DNA of 13,287 bases from the NCBI GenBank assembly GCA_030834765.1, contig JAUQXG010000542.1, positions 1-13,287 of the forward strand. The letters are read 5' to 3'. The notes beneath the pieces were generated by a model. The model saw only the letters and a list, made by a program, of their open reading frames with translations, was not told the origin of the DNA and ran no database searches. Made by a program: the position numbers and the translations under genes. Below are positions 7,373 to 13,287 of this stretch, piece by piece; positions within the stretch are counted from its first letter, which is position 1, and each line of letters opens with the position of its first letter. The stretch comes from Lutispora sp. Lineage in GTDB: Bacteria > Bacillota > Clostridia > Lutisporales > Lutisporaceae.

Positions 7373-7400
7373 GTTATATGCTATTACGCTCTATTGTTAA
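7373..7400 (-). promoter_or_regulatory. Putative promoter of the riboswitch-receiver transcript
   Basis: On the minus strand TTAACA (7400-7395) and TATAAC (7378-7373) are 16 bases apart. Transcription would start at about the first bases of the GEMM aptamer, which is the spacing expected for a riboswitch leader. The boxes are imperfect. Confidence 0.4.
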
Positions 7401-7521
7401 ATAAGAAATCATATACATCTTAGTTATCATAAAATCGAGCCTAGACTTATAGCACATTTACTTCGAATTAGTGCTATGGTCCTATTTATATATATTATAA
7501 TTCTCCATCGATATCAAAAAT
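7401..7521. other. Non-coding spacer with an unassigned stem-loop
   Basis: The spacer between the kynureninase terminator and the receiver-gene promoter. It holds a hairpin with ATAGCAC (7449-7455) pairing with GTGCTAT (7471-7477), plus GAC/GTC pairs further out at 7444-7446 and 7479-7481. I do not recognise it as a known RNA family, and no convincing open reading frame lies here. Confidence 0.4.
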
Positions 7522-7565
7522 CCTTCTTTTTTTACAAATATATATATATTTGTAAAAAAAGAAGG
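7516..7565 (-). terminator. Terminator of kynU, a 44-bp perfect palindrome
   Basis: Bases 7522-7565 are exactly self-complementary: CCTTC, seven T, ACAAATATAT, then the mirror image. Read on the minus strand from kynU, the stem ends in GAAGG followed by ATTTTTG, which supplies the T-tract. The plus strand has no T-run after the stem, so action is mainly on kynU transcripts. It lies 46 bases after the kynU stop. Confidence 0.75.
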
Positions 7566-7611
7566 GCTATCATAAAAAGGTAAGTCATGCCATTTTTCTG
7601 CTTTGCCACTT

Positions 7612-8904
7612 TTATGCCACTGTTCCTCGACTACTATCAAAATTCTCATATTCTTTATAGTCCATAATTTCTTTCAAATGCTGTACAACCTTCCATATAT
7701 CCTGATAAGAAGTGTACAATGCGATTGGCGCAAGTCTTATTACATTTGGATATCTAAAGTCAGGAATAACACCTCTTTTTTTCAAAGCTTCATTTATCCT
7801 GACTGCTTCTGTTTGATGTTCAAGTGCAATATGCCCTCCCCTTTGATCTGCTTCCCTTGGGTTACCAATTATAAAGTTATATGGTTCTTCCGATATAAGA
7901 TTATCTATCAGATACATCATGTAACTTGTTTGATGTAGAGATTTTTTTCTTATATTTTCTATTCCTGCTTCCATAAAAATATTTAGAGACCCTTCTAGAG
8001 GTGCTGTGCTAAAAAGATTTACAGTGCTTATCTGCCAAGCACCTGCTCCTTTTGCAGGTGCAAAGTCTAAGTTCATATCAAATTGTGTATTTTTATCATA
8101 ACCCCACCATCCACAAAGACCTGGTATCTTATCAAAATGCTTTTCATTTACATATAAAGCACCGCTTCCTCCCGGTCCATTGTTTAAATATTTATAATTG
8201 CACCATGAAGCAAAATCCACGCCCCATTCAGACAACTTATGTGGTATAGCTCCAACAGAGTGGCAGCAATCAAAACCAATCATGATACCTTTTCGATGAG
8301 CTTCCTTTGTCAAATATTCTATGTCCATAAGCTGACCACTTCTGTATAGCACGGACGGCAGGAGCACCAATGATACTTCATCTGTCATAGCAGCTGCTAC
8401 ATCCTCTTTTAAAATCGTTCTTCCATCTCTGCTCTTTACTATAATAAGGTGTTCTTTAGGATTTAGATTATGAAGCAGCAGTTGGCTCTCGATTGCATAT
8501 TTATCTGATGGAAAATTTAATTCATCTATCACTATTTTATTTCTTGATGCAGTTGGCTTGAAAAAGGTAGCTATGAGATTATGAAGATTGATTGTTGCTG
8601 AAGCTGTAACTACAACCTCATCTTCTTTCGCCCCAACAAGAGCTGCCATCTTTTTGCCTAATTCTTCAGAGAGTGTAAACCAGGCGGGCTTCCCTTCCAT
8701 CCAACCATTTATCCCCATAGTTTTAAACTCATCTATTACTCTTAAAACAGATGCTTCTGCATCCTTAGAAAGAAGACCTAACGAATTGCCATCCATATAA
8801 ATGCCCTCTTTAGGTAAATAAAAACGCTCTCTAAAATGTGCCATGCTATCATTCTCATCAAGGCCCAAAGCAAATTCCTCAGTTCGTTCAAAGTTTGTGT
8901 TCAT
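7612..8904 (-). CDS. kynU: Kynureninase
   Basis: 430 residues from the chosen start, normal for the family. This PLP enzyme cleaves L-kynurenine to anthranilate and alanine (or the 3-hydroxy form to 3-hydroxyanthranilate). Evidence: the N-terminal FYLPKEGIYMDGNSLGLLSK; GFDCCHSVGAIPH with the PLP-binding Asp at 212; and FASWCNYKYLNNGPGGSGAL with the Schiff-base Lys at 238. The C-terminal small domain includes RGGHIALEH and PDFRYPNVIRLAP. The frame extends 7 codons upstream to 8925, but GGGGAG at 8910-8915 sits 5 bases before ATG at 8902-8904 and sets the start. It is monocistronic, with no tryptophan dioxygenase or formamidase beside it, so kynurenine may come from outside. The divergent cupin regulator is the likely controller. 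Hydroxykynurenine preference cannot be read. Confidence 0.94.
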   Translation of the reverse strand: MNTNFERTEEFALGLDENDSMAHFRERFYLPKEGIYMDGNSLGLLSKDAEASVLRVIDEFKTMGINGWMEGKPAWFTLSEELGKKMAALVGAKEDEVVVTASATINLHNLIATFFKPTASRNKIVIDELNFPSDKYAIESQLLLHNLNPKEHLIIVKSRDGRTILKEDVAAAMTDEVSLVLLPSVLYRSGQLMDIEYLTKEAHRKGIMIGFDCCHSVGAIPHKLSEWGVDFASWCNYKYLNNGPGGSGALYVNEKHFDKIPGLCGWWGYDKNTQFDMNLDFAPAKGAGAWQISTVNLFSTAPLEGSLNIFMEAGIENIRKKSLHQTSYMMYLIDNLISEEPYNFIIGNPREADQRGGHIALEHQTEAVRINEALKKRGVIPDFRYPNVIRLAPIALYTSYQDIWKVVQHLKEIMDYKEYENFDSSRGTVA

Positions 8905-8982
8905 GTTTACTCCCCACTTTCTCATTTTTTATTAAGCAATCTTAAACTTATCACTTCTATGTACATCTCTTACATTAAAATC

Positions 8983-9011
8983 ATCGTAACATTTATTTCC
9001 TAACATTGCAA
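8983..9011 (-). promoter_or_regulatory. Putative kynU promoter
   Basis: On the minus strand TTGCAA (9011-9006) and TACGAT (8988-8983) are 17 bases apart, giving a leader of about 70 bases. The -35 box overlaps the AACATTG half-site at 9002-9008, which would suit repression by the divergent regulator. The -10 box is weak. Confidence 0.4.
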
Positions 9012-9072
9012 TTACTTTTTACAATGTTTTTAAATTTATTTTCCTATTTATATAAAACCTATTTACAATGTT
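9002..9072. promoter_or_regulatory. Repeated CAATGTT sites, candidate operators
   Basis: AACATTG (9002-9008) and CAATGTT (9022-9028) form an inverted repeat with a 13-base spacer. A third copy, CAATGTT, lies at 9066-9072. Two copies share the longer TTTACAATGTT (9018-9028 and 9062-9072), 44 bp apart or about four helical turns, compatible with looping. The sites sit between the divergent kynU and regulator genes and flank both putative promoters. The binding protein is inferred. Confidence 0.45.
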
Positions 9073-9087
9073 ATTCATTTATTATTC

Positions 9088-9116
9088 TTTACTATTGTCA
9101 AATCGTAAAATATAAT
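9088..9116 (+). promoter_or_regulatory. Putative promoter of the tri-domain regulator
   Basis: TATAAT at 9111-9116 is consensus. TTTACT at 9088-9093, 17 bases upstream, is a weak -35 box. The expected start near 9123 leaves a leader of under 20 bases. Confidence 0.5.
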
Positions 9117-9139
9117 ATACTTAGGGAGTGAGGTTTAAA

Positions 9140-9982
9140 ATGGGTATAGATCATTTTTCAAATGACGAGATGTTTTTTAATATAAATCAGGTAGCGAAGA
9201 TACTTGGTGTAGTTCCAGCCACTATAAGAAATTGGGAAAAAAACGGCCTTTTCACTGCGAAAAGAAAAGATAACAATTATAGGGTTTTTGATTTTGATGA
9301 TATAGAACTCTTAAAGAAAATAAAAAGATATTCTATAGATGAAAATATAGGAATACTTGCATTAAAAAATATCTTGCGCTCAGACATAGGAAGATCTACT
9401 TCTGCAGAGTCAGAAAACCAGAATAGTGCTAAGTATTCAAAAAAGCTACTAAGCAGTAAATGGAGGGAAATGCGCGAAAATCTGCACTATACATTAGAGG
9501 ATCTATCTAATGCAGTAGGCATATCACCATCATATTTAAGCAAAATTGAAAAAGGTCAATCAAATATATCCTTGGAAATACTAAATAAATTGGCAAACTT
9601 TTATGGAGAAAGCATATTATACTTCTTTGACAACAAAATCACTGAAAGTAAAGTTGTGAGAAATAAAGAAAGAGAAGAAGTAGATGTAGGTCTAAAGGGT
9701 GTCAAAATGGAATCTCTGGTATCAGTTAAACAACATATCCTTATTCCAATGATGTATACAGTAGAACCAGGCTGTGGTTCTTTAGAAAGCCATCGCCATA
9801 CCGGAGAAGAATTCATCTATATTGTGAATGGAAAAATTCAAGTAACATTGAACCAAACTGAAGTCTATGTATTAAAAAATGGTGATTCAATGTATTTTAA
9901 ATCTAATGAATATCATAATTGGTATAATATTAGCAAAAAAACTACTACACTTATGTGGGTGCATTCCCCTGTGGAAAATTAA
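9140..9982 (+). CDS. MerR-HTH / XRE-HTH / cupin transcriptional regulator
   Basis: 280 residues from ATG at 9140. An in-frame GTG at 9128 lies within the ribosome binding site GGGAGTGAGG (9124-9133), so ATG is preferred. Three parts are visible. A MerR-type winged helix lies at about 12-76 (FNINQVAKILGVVPATIRNW, then YRVFDFDDIELL). An XRE/Cro-type helix-turn-helix lies at about 104-161 (WREMRENLHYTLEDLSNAVG, then SPSYLSKIEKGQSNISLEIL). A C-terminal cupin barrel lies at about 200-276 with a complete His-His-Glu-His metal set (H218, H220, E224 in ESHRHTGEEF and H259 in EYHNWYN). XRE-cupin regulators often control amino acid or amine catabolism and sense a small molecule in the cupin. The extra MerR domain is uncommon. 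Divergent placement from kynU suggests it controls that gene and itself, perhaps responding to kynurenine or anthranilate; this is inference. No clear terminator follows. Confidence 0.9.
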   Translation: MGIDHFSNDEMFFNINQVAKILGVVPATIRNWEKNGLFTAKRKDNNYRVFDFDDIELLKKIKRYSIDENIGILALKNILRSDIGRSTSAESENQNSAKYSKKLLSSKWREMRENLHYTLEDLSNAVGISPSYLSKIEKGQSNISLEILNKLANFYGESILYFFDNKITESKVVRNKEREEVDVGLKGVKMESLVSVKQHILIPMMYTVEPGCGSLESHRHTGEEFIYIVNGKIQVTLNQTEVYVLKNGDSMYFKSNEYHNWYNISKKTTTLMWVHSPVEN

Positions 9983-9997
9983 ACGAATATAACTAGC

Positions 9998-10026
9998 TTT
10001 ACAACCTATCACAATTATAGTAAACT
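9998..10026 (+). promoter_or_regulatory. Putative promoter of the thiamine operon
   Basis: TTTACA at 9998-10003 and TAAACT at 10021-10026 are 17 bases apart. Transcription would begin near 10033, about 20 bases before the TPP aptamer. The -10 box is poor, and read-through from the regulator gene is possible. Confidence 0.4.
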
Positions 10027-10051
10027 TAACTCAATTGAATATCGTAACAAT

Positions 10052-10137
10052 AATTACTAGGGGGGCAATTGCTGAGAAAGCCTTTTAAAGGCTTGACCCT
10101 TGAACCTGTTGGATAATTCCAGCGTAGGGAAGTGATT
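10052..10137 (+). ncRNA. TPP riboswitch (THI element) aptamer
   Basis: It holds all THI-box landmarks: ACTAGGGG, GCTGAGAAAG, TTGACCCTTGAACCTG, GGATAATTCCAGCGTAGGGA. P1 can be formed by AATTACT (10052-10058) with AGTGATT (10131-10137). It binds thiamine pyrophosphate. A terminator 15 bases downstream and the thiamine genes that follow show transcriptional OFF control when TPP is plentiful. Confidence 0.97.
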
Positions 10138-10151
10138 GTATCTTTGTTTTC

Positions 10152-10190
10152 AAAGGGATGCAAGCCTATGCATCCCTTTTTATTTTTTTA
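10152..10190 (+). terminator. Regulated terminator of the TPP riboswitch
   Basis: AAAGGGATGCA (10152-10162) pairs perfectly with TGCATCCCTTT (10169-10179) around a 6-base loop, followed by a T-rich tail. It lies between the aptamer and thiD, so it is the expression platform rather than the end of the upstream gene. Confidence 0.92.
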
Positions 10191-10232
10191 TTGTATCAGA
10201 TTTCAAAAATAAAATATGTAATGGAGGAAAAA

Positions 10233-11039
10233 ATGAAAAATCTATTAACAATTGCAGGTTCTGATTCCTGCGGAGGGGCAGGGATTCAGGCGGATATCAA
10301 GACATTCAGCGCACTGGGAACCTATGGCATGAGTGTTATAACAGCAGTTACAGCTCAAAATACTACAGGTGTACTGGCAGTAAGTGAAATGGATATTGAC
10401 ATTATTAAAAAGCAGATAGATTGCTTATATGATGACATCGAGATACACGGTGTAAAAATAGGTATGGTATCCAGTATAGAAATTATTGAAGCAATTGCAG
10501 AATCTCTTAAAAGAAATCATGCTAAAAACATCATATTAGATCCGGTTATGGTTTCAAAAAGTGGCTGCCATCTTTTGAGACAGGAATCAATAGATGCTCT
10601 TATAAAGTTGCTTTTCCCTTTAGCCTTAGTTGTTACACCTAATCTATTCGAAGCTGAAGTCATAACAGGAGATAAAATTGAGACAATTGAGCAGATGGAA
10701 AATGCAGCAGTTAAAATCCATAAGCTTGGTGCACAAAATGTAATTGTCAAGGGGGGACATCTTTCCGGTGATGCTGTAGATATTTTGTATGATGGCGTAA
10801 CCTTTACTCCTATAAAAGGAACCAGAATAAGTACAAAAAATACTCATGGAACCGGATGCACTTTCTCATCTGCTATTGCTGCTTTCATTGCTAAGGGGAA
10901 TTCCATACAGGATGCCGCATTAAAAGCAAAGAAATATATAAACGGCGCTATAGAAAGCTCCATTGAATTAGGTCATGGAGTGGGGCCTACAAATCATTTT
11001 TATGATTTGTATAAAAAGGCGGGCATCTTAAATGAATAA
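10233..11039 (+). CDS. thiD: Hydroxymethylpyrimidine/phosphomethylpyrimidine kinase ThiD
   Basis: 268 residues. Phosphorylates hydroxymethylpyrimidine (HMP) and then HMP phosphate to HMP pyrophosphate, the pyrimidine half of thiamine. Ribokinase-fold motifs: AGSDSCGGAGIQADIKTF near the N-terminus, TAVTAQNTTGV, LDPVMVSKSG, VVTPNLFEAEVI, VIVKGGHL, and the anion-hole motif HGTGC at about 205-209 followed by TFSSAIAAFIAKG. The open frame extends upstream to 10158, but that ATG lies inside the riboswitch terminator. GGAGG at 10223-10227 is correctly placed for ATG at 10233. It is the first gene of the operon, and its stop overlaps the cytX start by 8 bases. Because salvage genes follow, it may act mainly on imported HMP. 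Confidence 0.96.
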   Translation: MKNLLTIAGSDSCGGAGIQADIKTFSALGTYGMSVITAVTAQNTTGVLAVSEMDIDIIKKQIDCLYDDIEIHGVKIGMVSSIEIIEAIAESLKRNHAKNIILDPVMVSKSGCHLLRQESIDALIKLLFPLALVVTPNLFEAEVITGDKIETIEQMENAAVKIHKLGAQNVIVKGGHLSGDAVDILYDGVTFTPIKGTRISTKNTHGTGCTFSSAIAAFIAKGNSIQDAALKAKKYINGAIESSIELGHGVGPTNHFYDLYKKAGILNE

Positions 11040-12240
11040 CGAAAAAAAGATAAGCGGATTTAGTTTATTCGCGCTATGGTTTGGTGCTGCTGTATCTTTA
11101 GCAGAAATCATGACAGGAGGCTTAATCGCTCCATTAGGTATAAAAAAAGGAATTATCGTCATCATTGCAGGTCATCTTATTGGCTGCATGATGATAGCTC
11201 TTGTTGGAATCATAGGTTTTAGAGAAAAGAAGCCTTCTCTTATGGCTAGTCGCATGTCTCTTGGAAAATACGGATCCTATATCATATCCATATTCAATAT
11301 CATTCAGCTTATTGGGTGGACAGCCATTATGCTGATACAATGTGCAAGATCCATCGAGCCTTTCACAGTTGGATTTCTTGGTGGAAATGGCTTTCCGCTT
11401 CTGGTAATATTTGCAGGAATACTTGTTGCTCTTTGGGCAGTAAATGCAGATAAAGGCATCAGTACTTTCAATAATATAGCTGTAGTCCTGCTAGCAGCTT
11501 TGAGCTTTGTGATGTTGAACTTAGCTCTAAAAGGCGGGCAAGCGCAAAGTGTAACAGAAATGATATCCTTTGGTACAGCCCTTGAGCTTAGTATTGTTAT
11601 GCCTCTTAGCTGGGTACCCTTGATATCTGATTATACCATGTCCGGCAAAAGTGAAAAAGGAAGCATTTTAGGAAGCTTCGCAGGATATTTTATTGGGAGT
11701 ACACTTATGTATACAATTGGGCTGATAACCGCTGTTTACTCAGGCACATCTGATATAATAGGGATGCTTTTCAAGTTTAACATGGGTTTTGCTGCTCTTT
11801 TTATTGTAATATTTGCAACAGTTACTACAACCTTTATGGATGTGTATTCGGCTGTTTTAACTACCTTGAATCTATCACAGAAAATATCCAGAAAAAAGCT
11901 TATTATAGGATTCACAGCACTAGGCACCTTACTTGCAATATATTTCCCTATGGAGCAATATGAAAGTTTTCTTTATATGATAGGTTCATTTTTCGCCCCT
12001 GCATTTTCAGTGATCATTATCGACTATTTTATATATAGAAAAGATAGATCAAAGAGCAAATTTAGTATTGCCGGAATTGTATCCATCCTATTTGGTACCA
12101 CATCATACTATGTAATTTCAGGCTATGACCTGATTTTGGGCTCTTCTATACCAACAATGATGATAACAATTGTTTTTTATATAGTAATGCGTTCTATAGC
12201 AAATAAATTAAAGTTAGGAGAAGATCGTTATGTTAAATAA
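11032..12240 (+). CDS. cytX: Probable hydroxymethylpyrimidine transporter CytX (NCS1 family)
   Basis: 402 residues, almost entirely hydrophobic with about 12 membrane segments. The N-terminal FSLFALWFGAAVSLAEIMTG, the following GHLIGCMMIALVGIIGFREK and the segment MPLSWVPLISDYTMSGKSEKG match the NCS1 nucleobase:cation symporter family (CytX branch). CytX genes are known as TPP-riboswitch-controlled neighbours of thiD and thiM and are predicted to import HMP. The start overlaps the thiD stop by 8 bases and the end overlaps thiM by 11 bases, so the unit is translationally coupled. Substrate is assigned by context and family; cytosine or another pyrimidine cannot be ruled out. Confidence 0.9.
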   Translation: MNNEKKISGFSLFALWFGAAVSLAEIMTGGLIAPLGIKKGIIVIIAGHLIGCMMIALVGIIGFREKKPSLMASRMSLGKYGSYIISIFNIIQLIGWTAIMLIQCARSIEPFTVGFLGGNGFPLLVIFAGILVALWAVNADKGISTFNNIAVVLLAALSFVMLNLALKGGQAQSVTEMISFGTALELSIVMPLSWVPLISDYTMSGKSEKGSILGSFAGYFIGSTLMYTIGLITAVYSGTSDIIGMLFKFNMGFAALFIVIFATVTTTFMDVYSAVLTTLNLSQKISRKKLIIGFTALGTLLAIYFPMEQYESFLYMIGSFFAPAFSVIIIDYFIYRKDRSKSKFSIAGIVSILFGTTSYYVISGYDLILGSSIPTMMITIVFYIVMRSIANKLKLGEDRYVK

Positions 12241-13033
12241 AATTGCTGATGTTATAAAAATAGTTAGAGAGAAAACTCCTCTTGTGCAGGCTATAACAAA
12301 TTATGTGACAATTAATGATTGTGCAAACATATTGTTAAGCTTCGGTGCATCACCTGCCATGGTAGAAGTAGATGCTGAGGTTGAAGAATTCGTCAATTTC
12401 ATTTCTGCACTATATATTAATACAGGGACATTGACTAGAGAACAGGAAGCTGCTGCTATTGCTGCTGCAAAGAAAGCAGCAGTACTTAACAAACCAGTGA
12501 TTATCGATCCTGTTGCTTGTGGAGCTATTAGCAGAAAAACGGATGTAATTATGAAGATTCTTGAAAATGGTAAAGTTTCCGTTATAAAAGGAAATGTTGG
12601 AGAAATCAAGTTTTTAGCGGGGTATGCGGGAAAAGTCAGAGGTGTAGACTCTATCGACGATGGGGAAGGTGCCATTGAAGCCTGCAAAAGCCTGGCAAAA
12701 AGATTTCATACTGTAGTTGTCGCCACTGGAGAAACTGATATCATATCAGATGGCGAAAGGACTTGCCTTATTGATAATGGAACCCCTGCCCTTACTTTAG
12801 TCACAGGGGCAGGCTGTATGGTTGGAGCATTGGTTGCGGCTACCGCTGGGGTGGAAGAAGATATGTTCATTGCCAGTGCCGCTGCGGTCATGGCTATGGG
12901 ACTAGCAGGTGAGCTAGCTCAAGCATCCCTTGATGAAGTATTGCCAGGCAGCTTCAGAGTAAAGCTTTTTGATTATATGTATAAGATAAGTCCTGAAGAA
13001 ATAGTAAGGAGTGGGAAAATAAGATGCCTGTAG
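12230..13033 (+). CDS. thiM: Hydroxyethylthiazole kinase ThiM
   Basis: 267 residues. Phosphorylates 4-methyl-5-(2-hydroxyethyl)thiazole for salvage of the thiazole half of thiamine. Motifs: the N-terminal [75 protein letters not shown], and the catalytic [14 protein letters not shown] with Cys at 196. Family proteins more often show TGTGC and DPVGVGA at these sites. These small differences lie near the active site but keep the catalytic Cys. AGGAGAAG sits upstream of ATG at 12230, within the end of cytX. The 3' end overlaps thiE by 10 bases. Confidence 0.96.
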   Translation: MLNKIADVIKIVREKTPLVQAITNYVTINDCANILLSFGASPAMVEVDAEVEEFVNFISALYINTGTLTREQEAAAIAAAKKAAVLNKPVIIDPVACGAISRKTDVIMKILENGKVSVIKGNVGEIKFLAGYAGKVRGVDSIDDGEGAIEACKSLAKRFHTVVVATGETDIISDGERTCLIDNGTPALTLVTGAGCMVGALVAATAGVEEDMFIASAAAVMAMGLAGELAQASLDEVLPGSFRVKLFDYMYKISPEEIVRSGKIRCL

Positions 13034-13287
13034 ATTATGCTCTTTATCTTGTAACAGACAGAGAGATACTGAAAGGAAAGGATATCTTCAAAGCAGTTGA
13101 AGATTCGATAAAAGGTGGTGTCACCCTAGTACAATTGAGAGAAAAGGATATTTCAAGTCTTGATTTTTATAATCTAGCTTTAAAAATGAAGGCGATTACT
13201 AAATATTATCATATTCCTTTCATCATAAATGATAGACTTGATATTGCTTTAGCTGTGGATGCTGATGGACTTCACATAGGACAGCAG
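13024..13287 (+). CDS. thiE: Thiamine-phosphate synthase ThiE (3' partial)
   Basis: The first 88 residues only; the gene runs off the window. ThiE condenses HMP pyrophosphate with thiazole phosphate to thiamine phosphate. Visible landmarks: [10 protein letters not shown] at the N-terminus, the substrate-binding [32 protein letters not shown] and the start of GLHIGQ, all typical of the TIM-barrel N-terminal half. ATG at 13024 overlaps the thiM stop by 10 bases. A GGAG lies 12 bases upstream, rather far, so translation probably depends on coupling to thiM. Confidence 0.95.
   Translation, partial: MPVDYALYLVTDREILKGKDIFKAVEDSIKGGVTLVQLREKDISSLDFYNLALKMKAITKYYHIPFIINDRLDIALAVDADGLHIGQQ

Noticed and set aside
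6975..7400. A 141-codon plus-strand ORF across the receiver gene and GEMM element
   Set aside because: Its sequence has no recognisable fold, it lies antisense to a clear receiver gene and riboswitch, and it has no good ribosome binding site.
7444..7481. Second c-di-GMP riboswitch in tandem
   Set aside because: It shares only ATAGCAC and a loose GTCTAGG with the aptamer; the CGCAAAGC pocket, GNRA-capped stem and GCCAGGC strand are missing.
10158..10232. N-terminal extension of thiD from ATG at 10158
   Set aside because: It begins inside the riboswitch terminator hairpin, has no ribosome binding site and adds residues foreign to ThiD.
12301..12687. A 128-codon minus-strand ORF opposite thiM
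   Set aside because: It is an antisense shadow of an intact, highly conserved thiM gene, with Ala/Ser-rich composition caused by the opposite frame.

Overview
The window looks like a chromosomal segment from a low-GC Firmicute, most likely an anaerobic member of the Clostridia. Evidence: AT-rich sequence, strong GGAGG-type ribosome binding sites, Rho-independent terminators, two Firmicute-style riboswitches, and protein families typical of that group. I cannot name a genus. No phage, IS element, CRISPR array, rRNA or tRNA is visible, and most genes are intact housekeeping or metabolic genes in short transcription units.

Layout. (1) 1-878: 3' part of a fused methionine sulfoxide reductase MsrA-MsrB; its MsrA catalytic Cys lies left of the window. 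(2) 948-2363: a two-gene unit encoding a membrane SPFH/band-7 protein and a 58-residue ribbon-helix-helix (RHH) protein. It is driven by a near-perfect promoter overlapped by a large palindrome whose 8-bp cores repeat every 11 bp, and it ends in a strong hairpin shared with the convergent sbcC end. (3) 2354-6747, minus strand: sbcD-sbcC, the Mre11/Rad50-like nuclease pair, with start and stop codons abutting. sbcC carries a 15-bp tandem repeat in a loop-coding region. (4) 6795-7400, minus strand: a stand-alone CheY-like receiver gene behind a c-di-GMP-I (GEMM) riboswitch and before a good terminator. (5) 7522-9011, minus strand: kynureninase, ending in a 44-bp perfect palindrome used as terminator. 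(6) 9088-9982: a divergently transcribed regulator with an unusual MerR-HTH + XRE-HTH + cupin architecture. The shared intergenic region holds three copies of CAATGTT. (7) 9998-13287: a TPP riboswitch with its terminator, then thiD-cytX-thiM-thiE (thiE cut by the window end), each gene overlapping the next by 8-11 bases.

How the genes work together. The last operon is a thiamine salvage set. CytX probably imports hydroxymethylpyrimidine, ThiD phosphorylates it, ThiM phosphorylates hydroxyethylthiazole, and ThiE joins the two, with TPP shutting transcription off. No de novo genes (thiC, thiG) are in view. Kynureninase and the divergent cupin regulator look like a small self-contained catabolic or scavenging module. 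The receiver gene places a two-component output under c-di-GMP control. The least understood unit is SPFH + RHH, where the RHH protein is a plausible autorepressor at the palindrome. Nothing here is clearly a wholly new system. The best leads are the SPFH-RHH operator, the riboswitch-controlled lone receiver, and the kynureninase/tri-domain regulator pair.
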